DNA of 64,000 bases from Toxorhynchites rutilus septentrionalis (lineage: Eukaryota; Arthropoda; Insecta; Diptera; Culicidae). A model generated the notes under the pieces. It was not told the origin of the DNA. It ran no database searches and worked only from the letters and a program-made list of their open reading frames with translations. This document shows positions 33,948-44,200 of the stretch, one piece after another. The position numbers and the translations under genes were made by a program. The stretch lies in assembly GCF_029784135.1 (NCBI RefSeq), contig NC_073746.1, forward strand, positions 36,375,378 to 36,439,377, in the 5' to 3' direction. Each line of letters starts with the position of its first letter. Position 1 is the stretch's first letter.

Positions 33948-36590
33948 CTACGATTTTCCCATTTTCCATGTTTGGGCAGGTGTGGTGTTTTCAGCTATGA
34001 TGACTATCATGTTCGGAAGTTTGTTTGGCCATTTTACACGAGTTTGTAGTGTGGACAAATATTCCTTGGGCAATCGTTTCCAAAACTGGTCCCGTAACAG
34101 GTTGAGATATTGCCAACGAGATAAACGATTTGATTGGACGTCTAAATAAGAAGGTCTTGGTACTGGTTCCAACGGTTTTCTTTGCTGGAAATGAGCTGGA
34201 GTTATCAGCAGCAGGTCATTTGGATCATCTGAATGAGCATATAATGGACGAGAATTTAGTATAGCTTCAATATGGGTTAGCATAGTGTAAAACTCTTCAA
34301 ATGTTAAAACAGCGGTCTGAAGAGTTCGTTTCAGGTGATTTTTCACACTTTTTATTCCGGCTTCCCATAGACCGCCGAAATTCGGTGCTCTTGGCGGAAT
34401 AAAACTCCATTCGATTTCCTTTGGATGAAGAAAATTGACAGTTCTTGATTGCGTTGATTCGTCCTTGAGAAATGAATACAAGAAATGCAATTCACGAGCG
34501 GCTCCTGTGAAATTCGTTGCACTATCGGAAAAAATAGTTTTCACCAAACTTCTTCGATTTACGAAACTATCCATGGAGGCTAGGAAGGCATCAGTGCTCA
34601 GATCTGTCACCAGTTCTAGATGGATATTATTTGTTGTAAGACATACAAATAGCGCGATGTAAGCCTTAACGTGTTTTGGCTTATGTTTCCCTTCCTTCAC
34701 AGTGATTGGACCAGCGTAGTCAACACCAGTTAATTCGATAGGCAAAGCTGGAACCACACGATTTTTCGGCAAACTGCCTATCAATTGCTGAACGTCTTTC
34801 GGATTTATTTTAAAACAGGTAACACAGCTGTGGACGATCCCTGACCTTGCCCTTGTCAACCAAAATTTCTGGCGAACCGTAGCTATAAGTCCTGATGACC
34901 CGATGTGGAGATTTCCGACATGTAATGCGTGAAGTAGTGATTCGGTAACTGGATGACCATGCGGTAGAAGTAATTGATGCTTTGCATCATAAGGTAGAGT
35001 CGAGTTTTGAAGACGACCACCAACTCGTAACAATCCTTTTTCATCTATGATCGGACATAGTGAAGATAATTTGTTTGGTGTCTCGCCATTGATTATACTA
35101 TTCACCACAAATGAAAATTCGATTCCTTGAATCACCTTCACGATGCATTCTAAGGACTGTCTCATTTCGGAAACCATAACAAACGGGGTTTTGATTCTTT
35201 CCGATGGTTTTGATCGTAAATTTCGAGTAAAGCGTTGAACATAAGCGATGACTTTTTGTAATTTCCGGAAATTGCTGAATTTTTCAAACACTGGTAAATA
35301 TTGAGTGGAGATAGATGTAACAACTATAACATGTTCTTTAATTCCAGGAAGACCTTCATCAGGAATGTCAGGAATTGCTTCAACATCATAGTTCCTAAGG
35401 TGCAAGAAGTCTGGTCCTTCCCACCACAATCGATTCTTCTTTAGATCAACAGGATACTGACTTCGCGAAACAATATCAACTGGGTTGAATTCTGTGCGAA
35501 CGTGTCTCCTTTCGCAATTATTCGTTGAGCGATTCATTTCGATAACTCTGTTGCGTTGGAAAGCCTCTAATTTATGAGCCGACTTCTTCAGCCAGTACAA
35601 CACAATTTGACTATCTGACCACAGCCAAATATCATCAATGGATAGTTTCATTGCGGCTGAAACCTTCTCCACCAATCGAGCCAGAAGTAATGCAGCATAT
35701 AATTCTTTTCTGGGAATGGTCATCTCGATAATCGGAACAATTTTAGAATTGATGCACAGTAAATTAACTGTTACTGATCCATCCTTCTTAAAACATCGCA
35801 GGTAGACACACGCCCCACATGCCTTATTGGAAGCATCGGCAAATCCATGTATTTCTATACGAGTGGAGTTTGATTCAACCATGCATATAGGCGTCCGCAG
35901 TTCAGCAATCTCCGACAATGAGTCTCTAAAAATAATCCACTCTCGAAGCAAGTCAGAATCCAACTTATCGCCCCAATCAATTTCGGAGGTCCAAATACGT
36001 TGCATCAGTATTTTAGCAAGTACTAGTACAGGAGACACTAGTCCCAACGGATCAAATAATCTAGCGATTTCTGAGAAAACGTACCTCTTAGTGACAAGCT
36101 TGTCAATGATAGCATCACCAACTTCGAATCGGAAACTATTAGGAATTGAATCCCACAATATTCCGAGTGATTCAACTGATCCACACACAGAAAGTTCATC
36201 GAATGTAGTGCAGATTTTTTTCGCCAACAGCTTCTGGAATTCTTCTTGTAAACGGACTGCTTCATTGTTACTTTCAGCTCCAGACAATACATCAGTAGTG
36301 AGCTCTAACACCTTTAATGGTTCTGAAGGAAATTTTCGCCAGAATATGCGCTGGAAGCGAGTTTGATGTTCATCAATATTAATTTGTCGATACATCTTGC
36401 TGATGTCAGTGATAAATGCACGACGATGTTTTTTAAATCTCAGGACCGAAAAAATATGGCTCTGTATCGTGGGACCTTCCTTCAGTACGTCGTTTAAAGA
36501 ATGTTGAGATGATTTTGCTGTTCCATTAAACATAACTCGAAGCTTATTTGTTGTACTAGAAGGTTTTAAAGCAGCATGAAGAGGAGGTTA
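33948..36590 (-). pseudogene. BEL/Pao pol: RT remnant, RNase H, integrase
   Basis: An 861-codon open frame (36533-33948) joined upstream to PLHAALKPSSTTNKLRV (RT start) right after a stop. Blocks: RT N-part (DISKMYRQINIDEH) to residue 79, where ELTT runs directly into DVLSGAES and the segment with the YxDD catalytic box is missing, in frame; RNase H/A17 region from about 230 (IHGFADASNKACGA); integrase zinc finger near 537-572 (H...H, CVTC); core Asp near 606 (VDYAGP), Asp near 671 (SDSATNF) and Glu near 722 (GLWEAGIKS). A one-base frameshift at the end (GKS-stop instead of GKIVAVHPDNEQ) and a shortened C-terminus follow. Integrase looks otherwise intact; RT cannot work. Confidence 0.9.
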
Positions 36591-36639
36591 ACTCATTCGA
36601 ATGTATTTTTGTTTGTTGATATACTATGACTGGAAACTG

Positions 36640-37107
36640 ATTACTACCTGCTGAGTTTTTCTGCACACCACCTGGATCGGTGACATAAGCTTGAAGTAGT
36701 TCCTCGATGGTGGTTGACACTGAATTGAAACGGCTTTCAAAGTCAATGTAGATTTCCTCTTGAATCTGAATCGCTTCATCGGCAATAATCGCAATTACTT
36801 CGCTGTGGATACCACTGAACTCCGAGTATGCCGAATCGACATTTTTAGAAAACGTTTTCAGTTACGCCATACTGACTTGGTTCCTTGCAGTTATAAGAGC
36901 ATCCTGCACACGAACAATCTTCTGATTCGCTTGTTCACGTTGACGAAATAAAGACGCTAATAGTATTTGGTTGTCAGAATCGACAGCGAGCTCCCAATTA
37001 ACAAAACTTATAAAACTTGCAGACTCATCTGCACACTGTGTAAGTGTCGGCACTGTCTTAAAGCCTTCAGCACTGGTGGCTTTGTTTGGGATATATTGCG
37101 TCGTCAT
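36640..37107 (-). pseudogene. BEL/Pao gag N-terminal relic
   Basis: ATG at 37107 opens MTTQYIPNKATSAEGF and about 80 codons. After a frameshift near 36860 the frame continues FSKNVDSAYSEFSGIHSEVI and ends near 36640 in ATDPGG-like sequence. This matches the position and helical, Gln/Glu-rich character of BEL gag starts. The zinc knuckles and protease that should follow are deleted; the frame runs into the RT start at about 36590. Confidence 0.65.
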
Positions 37108-37590
37108 GTTTTACGGTATAGTTTGTTTATCGTGTAACACTGTTCTTCACGTTAAAGAACCACAAATGTTCTTTTTCACAAAAACTCACGTTGTCTAAGC
37201 CACGAGGGACGCTTACTGGTACAATATTTTTCACAGATTCACAAAAACTAATTGCAAAAGGATATCGAGCAATTGTAACGCAATGTTCTTTCGACACCTC
37301 TATTCCTAAACGTCGTTTGGCAGCTTCACGCAGAAGCACTACCACAAGACAATTTCAAATAAGTTGATCAACTGCTACGCAATGTTCTTTCAACTTATTC
37401 ACTTCACGCAAAACACCTTTTTTCTCGAATGAAGGGTAGTTTCACGCAGAAACACTACCACAAGAGGATGTCACATATGTTGATCAATTGCTACGCAATG
37501 TTTTTTCAACTAATTCACTTCACGTAAAACACTTGTGAATGAATTTTATTCCACAGGTTAGCAGAAGCCAATCCGGTTCGAAGGACCAAA

Positions 37591-38035
37591 TGTTAGCGCA
37601 TAAACCGGGCTAACTGCGGTTGGATGGTTCTGGCTAAGCACACTGTGGAAATTGAAAAACACAAGTTTTTGGAGTCCAAATTTTCTCTTTATATTTCACT
37701 CATTACACAACATTTGGTAATCACTTTGTCGTTGGCGGTTAGGAAAATAACTGGGATCATGAATCACGTTGTGCGTTGCTTTTATGTTTGTCGGAAATTA
37801 GTGGGGTGATTATCCTGTCGGCTCGACTCGGCTCGCTCGGGTGCTGTTCGTTTGTAATGTTGCTACTTATTTCATCTCGCTCTCGCATGTTGCGGATGAT
37901 ACGATGGAATGAAATGGAGAGCAATTGCTTCGGGTAGTGAATGGAAAATTTCTGTTGCTGACAAAATGGAGGATTTCAATTTATTTGTCCTGACATGTCA
38001 GAACACGTAAGCACTCGCTACACGTGGCGCGAACA
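37591..38035 (-). repeat. 5' LTR of the BEL/Pao element
   Basis: 445 bp, uninterrupted, followed inward by the primer-binding site. Relative to the other LTR it has an extra GGAG/AGAG-type 4 bp in GAAATGGAGAGCAATTGC and one G/A difference near 38013. It should carry the element's promoter. Confidence 0.95.
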
Positions 38036-38480
38036 ATCACCGAAGTTGCTGGTCAATCGCCGAGTGAGAGTGAATTGTCTTTCTCAAAACAGGGGAGAAG
38101 GTGTTTGAATTAAGTTCGTACACAAGGGCCCTTCTCAGGGCTAGAGAAAATGGTCGGTGTTTTGTCAAAACGAACCAAGTGCTAAAAACATTATTTTAAG
38201 ATATTTCAATTTGAAGTTTGGGCTTCCACTAATTGACAGTTTGATTGAATTTATCATTTGAGGCTGTCTCCAAAACACTGAGACTATGAATATCTGTAAA
38301 ACAACACTTAAATATTGAAAAAAATGACTTAGTTTTGGTACGCATGCACTCAGTTCACTTTGGCAAAATGAAAGTTGAAGAATATGGTTTTCAGTGCAGT
38401 GTTGTTGGAAGTAGTTCTAGTTTCAATATAATTCAATACAATAATACTAATAAAATGGTAGAGAAAAAGTCATGATTCTT

Positions 38481-38539
38481 TAGAGACGAATGAATTGCAA
38501 AGTTTAAAGCCTCTCAAAAACAAAGAATGGAATGGAATT
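38481..38539 (+). mobile_element. Mini hairpin retroposon, copy 4
   Basis: Reads TAGAGACGAATGAATTGCAA, AGTTTAAAGCCTCT, then CAAAAACAAAGAATGGAATGG. The 9-bp sequence ATGATTCTT flanks it at 38472-38480 and 38540-38548 (11 bp with one mismatch: TCATGATTCTT/TTATGATTCTT). Same fixed 5' start as the other copies. Confidence 0.7.
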
Positions 38540-38694
38540 ATGATTCTTCGTTGTTGATCAGGTCGTAATTGTTTCATTACTTTCTTGTGCTAAACAATTG
38601 TAATAAGTTGTATCTAGGACACGACCGCAATTTCGACGTAGAACTACGGAATTTTATTATTCAATCCACTTGTTTATCACTTTGGATATTATTT

Positions 38695-39110
38695 TGTGGC
38701 CCTTGTGGAAAAAAAAAACTATTCCATACTCCTCCTTCACCAGTCAAGAAAACAATCCTCTCCCACTCGACGCTCTGCGGCAACCATGTTGCTTCGATGA
38801 CCACCAAACGAGAAGTGGTGTGGCTCAAATCGTGGATGGCTCATTTGAACCAAATATGTTGAAAACGGGCAGAAACGAATGTATCAGTTGCTCGTTATTG
38901 ACAGCTCTGTTCGGGAATGCACCCAAATTAGCAGAACAAATGTATGGGAAAATGAGAATGCTTCCAGTTTTCAATAATTTAAACTGTTTAGGTATTAGTG
39001 GATTGTACTGTATAGTATATCAAACAACTCTTAGATAATTTCCGATTCCATTGGTGTGTGAAATATCAGAATTTGTTCGCTGTGAAAATAGTTATTAACG
39101 TTAACTTTAT
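38695..39110 (+). repeat. Dispersed repeat family R3, copy 2 (empty site)
   Basis: Matches 9915-10395 from CATACTCCTCCTTC through gttattaacgttaactttat. It lacks the 62-bp retroposon, reading AAACGAGAAGTGGTGTGGCT straight through. Confidence 0.7.
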
Positions 39111-39341
39111 TTCACAAAAACGTGACCTGTTTTCTGATTTGGCACCCTTTCTGAAAGACGTAGTTCTACGTCAAAAGTTATGATCGAAAATAATTTGAAT
39201 AAATGATTTGCCAAATTGAACCAATTCAAAAAATGTCACGTGGAGTTTTATTGCCTCTCAAATTTCCGTCCGTCATTCTCTTTCATTAATAAAAAAGCAT
39301 TTCTTTATGTTTTCGAGAAGTGTGTTTTTTTTATGTTTTCG

Positions 39342-39703
39342 AGGAGTGTGAAAGGGAATCTCGTTAAACAAACTACACGGAAAAACTGGAGCAAAATCTG
39401 TTTGAAACACCGTGGTTATCGAAAGAGAAAATTGATGAAGAGAATCGATCAAAGAAGATAGACCCTTTTGACATGTTGCTCTAGAATTCTAGATCCCTTT
39501 CACACTCCTCATTAATAACTCAGCAGTAACAGGATTTCCTGATGTGTTTGACGATAAGGAGTGTGAAAGGGGACCTCGTTTGTCAAACTACATGGAGAAA
39601 TGGGACAAAATCTGTCTGAAAAGCCGTGGTTATCGAAAGAGAAAGTCGGTGAAGAGAATCGATCAAAGAAGATAGACCCTTTTGACATGTTGCTCTAGAA
39701 TTG
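39342..39703. repeat. Direct duplication of about 145 bp with palindromic GGAGTGTGAAAGGG ends
   Basis: Unit 1 (39342-39491) and unit 2 (39558-39703) both start GGAGTGTGAAAGGG and end GACATGTTGCTCTAGAATT; the link contains the inverted start CCCTTTCACACTCCTC at 39496. Units are about 88% alike by eye. It could be two solo ends of a small element. Confidence 0.65.
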
Positions 39704-39924
39704 TTCGAATGACACAGTGATTTCACAGTCGATGGATTATTAAATTCTGCATCCAATTGTGTAAGTAACTCAATTTGAAAAAAAAAATGGCGCTTGATTC
39801 GTTTTGGCAGAAGCCCGATCAAATGAACTGTAGAAGTTTTAAGTTTCTATAATTTAACATAGGATAGGCAGGAATTTTTTTTAGACTCTTTCTAATAGGA
39901 GTACCGGTAAGTTTCTTGGTTTTT

Positions 39925-40690
39925 TTTTCGAAAAATAATGCTTTATTCTGCAAAAATGGTCACAAATTTAATATTCAAAGTATTGCCCATCGCTAGTCAC
40001 AACTTTTTCACATCTTTCTGGAAATTTACTGATACCTTTGTGGAAATAATAGGTCGGTTCGTCGGCTAACCACGGATCGATCCAATTTTTGACTTTATCA
40101 AAATTGAAGAAGTGCTGGTCAACCAGGCCATGTTGCATCGATCACAAGAAAATAGCAATCGGACGAAGCAATGCCTGGAGAATACGGCGGGTAGGAACCT
40201 TCCATTTCAGCGTTTCCAAGTATGTTTTGACCAGTTTTGCGACATGCGGTCGAGCATTGTCGTTCTGCTTCATCGTGTCTTTGATCGTATTGTGGCCGTT
40301 TTTCCTTCAGTGCACGACTCAATAACATCAATTGTCGTCGGTTGAGGTCCCCCGTAAAGGTTTCGTTCGGTTTTAGCAGCTCATAGTATACCACACCCAG
40401 CTGGTAGACATCATAACCTTCTGGTCGTGAAACCGCCAAACTTTTTTGGCGGTCCGAAACGTTCTTCGTCGTCCGAATAAAAACTACCACTTTTCAATCG
40501 TGTAAACCACATCTAACACGTTCGCTCAGTTGGAGCATGGTCACCATAAACATCCACCAAAATGCGATGACTTTCCGCAGCTTCTTCATATTGAAGTAAT
40601 GAAATAACACTCCCCGCAAAAATACTCTCGTTGATACGAAATTCGACATATTCGAAGTGGCAAAAACTATGTTGTTTGCGCTTTAACTTT
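39925..40690 (-). pseudogene. Internally deleted mariner transposase
   Basis: The minus strand starts with an N-terminal block (EEAAESHRILVDVYGDHAPT, then ERTC.MWFTRLKSGSFYSDD and RFGPPKKF), then jumps to the catalytic part (EGYDVYQLGVVYYELLKPNE, QLMLLSRALKEKRPQ, YPPYSPGIASSDC) and ends EPTYYFHKGISKFPERCEKV with VTSDGQYFEY. About 100-150 residues between the DNA-binding and catalytic blocks are missing. The DD34D Asp in SPD is changed to SPG. Several frame changes. Confidence 0.85.
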
Positions 40691-40839
40691 TTGACATATA
40701 CTGAAAAAGACGCACAATGACAGTAGCTTTCCAACGAATGTCTGGTAATCTACAAAGAGCAGCTCGATGTAAATTTTCGTCTGCAAAAAATAAGGTTCTC
40801 ATTATTATCGAGTATCTAATCGGACTAGTAGTTATGTTT

Positions 40840-41235
40840 TGACCGTTTGTGGAAGCGGGCGTGTCCGCGGATTTTAGAAAAATGAAAATTCCGCCGTCGC
40901 CACGGCCAAATTGGTCGAATTGCACTTCGAACTGCTGCCGCATCCACAGTATTGTCCAGATTTGGCCCCATGCGACTTTTTTTTGTTTCCAAACTTGAAA
41001 AAGTCACTCGCCGGGCAGTAATTTGAGTCGAATGAGTAGGTCATCGCCGCCACGGAGGCCTACTTTGCAGACCTCGAGAAAACGTATTTTTCAAATGGAT
41101 TAAAGAAGTTGTAGCATCGCTGGGTCAAGTGTACCTAGCTGAAAGGAGAATATGTTAAGAAATAAATCGCCACTTTTCCGAAATTTTTGTTTTTTTTGTA
41201 GGCTAAGTACTTCTCGGACTGCCCTCGTATATTCA
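40840..41235 (+). pseudogene. Second mariner transposase relic, opposite orientation
   Basis: Plus-strand frame gives HFELLPHPQYCPDLAPCDFF, LFPNLKKSLAGQ, VIAATEAYFADLEKTYFSNG and HRWVKC, the C-terminal third of a mariner, with three stops. After the stop near 41160 comes GCTAAGTACTTCTCGGACTG, a mariner-type terminal sequence ending about 41235. It belongs to a different subfamily than its neighbour at 39925-40690. Confidence 0.85.
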
Positions 41236-41239
41236 ACCA

Positions 41240-44200
41240 ACAGACAACAGGCCTTTCTCACTCAGCTCCCAAAGATAACAAAATATATTACAAGAAGTAC
41301 CCCTTTTTACACAAAACAACTTAAGGATTATGAGACCAACGCTGCATATGTGACCGACACTTAGATGGCTCATAGCGGTAAAAATGAAACATTACAAGAA
41401 GATCTGAGTAGGAAAAATTCAAAAACAGAAACACATAATATTCGATTGGCATCCACTTCCAAATCCATGCTGAACTATGTCGTGCAGAAATCCAGCCGCT
41501 CAGAAAATTTGGGTTACAGAAGAAGTTGTTGCGCTTTATACCCGTGGCTTGTACTTCGGTGCTATTGCACTTGATGTTTGATGACTCTGAAACCGTCAAA
41601 AATCTCCTGTGTTCGTAAAAAGACAGAAGCCATCATCTCCGGAGTGATTTCACCGCAATAAATAAATACATTTCACGTGTTTTTATTTATTTATATCTCA
41701 AAGAATCACAATGGTTTGGGCACAATCGTAACTGTGACAGGTGTCCTAATTTTCAACTCCTACCAGATGTTATCCCTATGGAGGCGGCATTGAAAATAGA
41801 TTAATGTCAGGGTAGTTGCAGTACTCCAACTTGTCACCTACTGCACATAACCTCTGCGAGGTTACCTAACCTGTTTATAGAACATCTGCGTACCATTGGC
41901 TTGAAAGGGCCGTGGGTAGCGCCAATCCTAGTTGCTGCGTATAGTCCTCCATAGTTTGAAGATACTGTAATTGTTTAGTGTTGTTTCGTGGTGTTCGGAT
42001 CTGTTACGTCCATTATACGGTCCACTGAATTGTGTCTGCTTTTGGGGAGGTGCGTAAGTTGATTATTTCTGAGAAAAACAGACATTTTGTCAATTTTGTT
42101 CCAATGTGGCCACGTGAATTGTGAAAATTGCGTAGAAATATATTGCCACTTATAGATTTTTTGTAAAGCTCCTCCAACACCAAATCGAACTTTTAGCCGC
42201 AAAATCAAATTCCAAGTAAAGCTCAACTGGAGTACTCTTACTACAATGAGTGTTGCGTCATTACCAAGAACTGCATTATGAGCAGTAATTGCCACTTCAA
42301 ATAAAACTCTCGTCCCATGTAGTTATTATTTTCACCAGAGTTTTTATTATTATAATACTTTATTATTTATTTTTGGTTTTGATTTACAATAGCTTAAATA
42401 TACATATTCTTATTATTTCACAATATTTTTTTACTTGTTTGATGATTAAAGGTCATTCCTTTGTATATGTCTAATTATTGTAATATTTTGTTTTTTTTTT
42501 ATATTTCATTTAACTGTAACTGTTTTTTTCTCCATTTCAATATTTATAAATTACAATTAAATGTTTGCCTTTTTTCTGGTTTCCGCATGAAAGCATGGTA
42601 AGAAGTCTCCGGTCGGGTTTCTTGGTCTTCCTTTCTAGTATTCAGTCCGTTCAGTTCTCACTATCGCTAGTTATTTGCTGTCCGAAAGGGTTTATTGTTG
42701 TCACCGTCGTTTGCCTATTGCAAATTAAAAGTATCTCTCGGCCGTTCTGTACAAACAATTACGTTGAGATGTTTTTTGTTTGTGTTACAGCTTTAAAATC
42801 GCTTTGCCTCTGCCATATGTATTCAGGATTGCAATTCGTTAGGGTTCCATTTGTTTTATTCATATCTCGCGGAAGGGTAAAACACTCTGGGAGAGGTTAT
42901 GAATCATCTACCTTTTTACTTATTGTTAAAAGCAGCTGAACGCTTTTCATTTCACCACAAAGTGAGGAATGTAGATTACTTCCCAAATGCTACCAATTAG
43001 ATTTCGAATAGCAGTCGTTATCATACTTGCGTTTCTTCGCTAGAGGTGCAGTTCAGAACTAACTCGTCTACGAGGTGCATTGCGCTATAACAAGAATCGC
43101 TGTTCTCTTATTTATTGCCTGATTAACCCTTACGTTTTGCTGTTGCTGATTCGTTCGTTCGCTATCAAATGGAAGGATCAAAATAAGTTGCTTTCGTTTG
43201 GATTAGATTATTTTCAATTATATACAGAGCAACTACTTTTGTTTCTAGTTTGCCTTTTCCCAGCTTGCAGTAATTCATCTGCCACAGATATAAGTATAGC
43301 AAACGGTGACCAGCGTCTCGTCGTTCAGCTGAAGAATGTTATAGTAGATTTTCCTGGATCAGATCCCGTTGGCAGACTCCAACAAAGCGTAATACAACAA
43401 CATAAAGAGTGTTTGGTTTTAGTGGCTTAGAACAGGCTTACATTGAAAGGTTGAGTCTTAACAGTGAAAGTACTTGATATACTACTTCAAGTAGGTATGA
43501 TATTAAGTTGATCACTAGTAAATCGCGTTTATATTTGTGTCTTAAAAAGAGATAGTTTAGGACGTTGGGGGCCTCCGGGGCATTGTTTCGTGACGTTTTC
43601 TGTACTGGAAAAAAAAGCTTCATTTTCGACGGTACAAAACCGATCCAACACCCGGAGGTCCCAGATAAACAGCTCCTTCTCGACATGTCTATAAATACAA
43701 ATTTCTTTCAGTTTCTGTTGTGAGATTTTCATACAGATTTTTCATCGCTGCTAATCTTATTAGAATTTCTGAACTGATATAGCTGAGTGTACAAATACTG
43801 TATCTTATGGGGATATTCGTATTTAAATTTGATCAACTTTATAATATGTATATATAATTCAATAGATAGATCATCTTATTTAACGGTAAATAGCATTTTT
43901 TATAACTTTTTTCGTTTTCTTTTTTGTTTCAACAAGAAGTACAGTTTTTAATAATATTCCTCAAACTGATTAATAGTAATCTATGGAATTTGTGAACCTA
44001 TTTACTTCCGACGGAAAAAATACCTCAATAACAGTGGTTTCGTTCTTCACTTATGTCTGTTTTGTGTGGGTGTTTCTTGAATGCTATTATCGTGATAAAC
44101 AACAAAACGGCTACTCGTGAAAATCTGTCTATATGTGAGCCTTATCATGTTCGTTCGGTGAGGTGTCAAAAAAGTCTAAAGCTCCTGTTTTTTTATCGTA

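Larger units (their letters stand above)
32585..38035 (-). mobile_element. BEL/Pao LTR retrotransposon, complete ends, internally deleted
   Basis: LTRs 32585-33888 (interrupted) and 37591-38035 begin TGTTAGCGCATAAACCGGGC and end CGTGGCGCGAACA. The element is flanked by a 5-bp duplication ATCAC at 32580-32584 and 38036-38040. Without the 863-bp insertion the left LTR is 441 bp against 445 bp; by eye they differ by one 4-bp indel and one substitution, so insertion was recent. A primer-binding site next to the 5' LTR (minus strand TGGTCCTTCGAACCGGA, from about 37588) is complementary to a tRNA 3' end; a purine-rich tract precedes the 3' LTR. The internal part is only 3.7 kb because gag end, protease and parts of RT are missing. 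Confidence 0.95.

Noticed and set aside
35827..36366. 179-codon plus-strand frame
   Set aside because: Antisense shadow of the BEL/Pao pol region.
43080..43430. 116-codon frame with a hydrophobic start
   Set aside because: No recognisable domain, no splice context, AT-driven composition; likely chance within the Syt1 downstream region.
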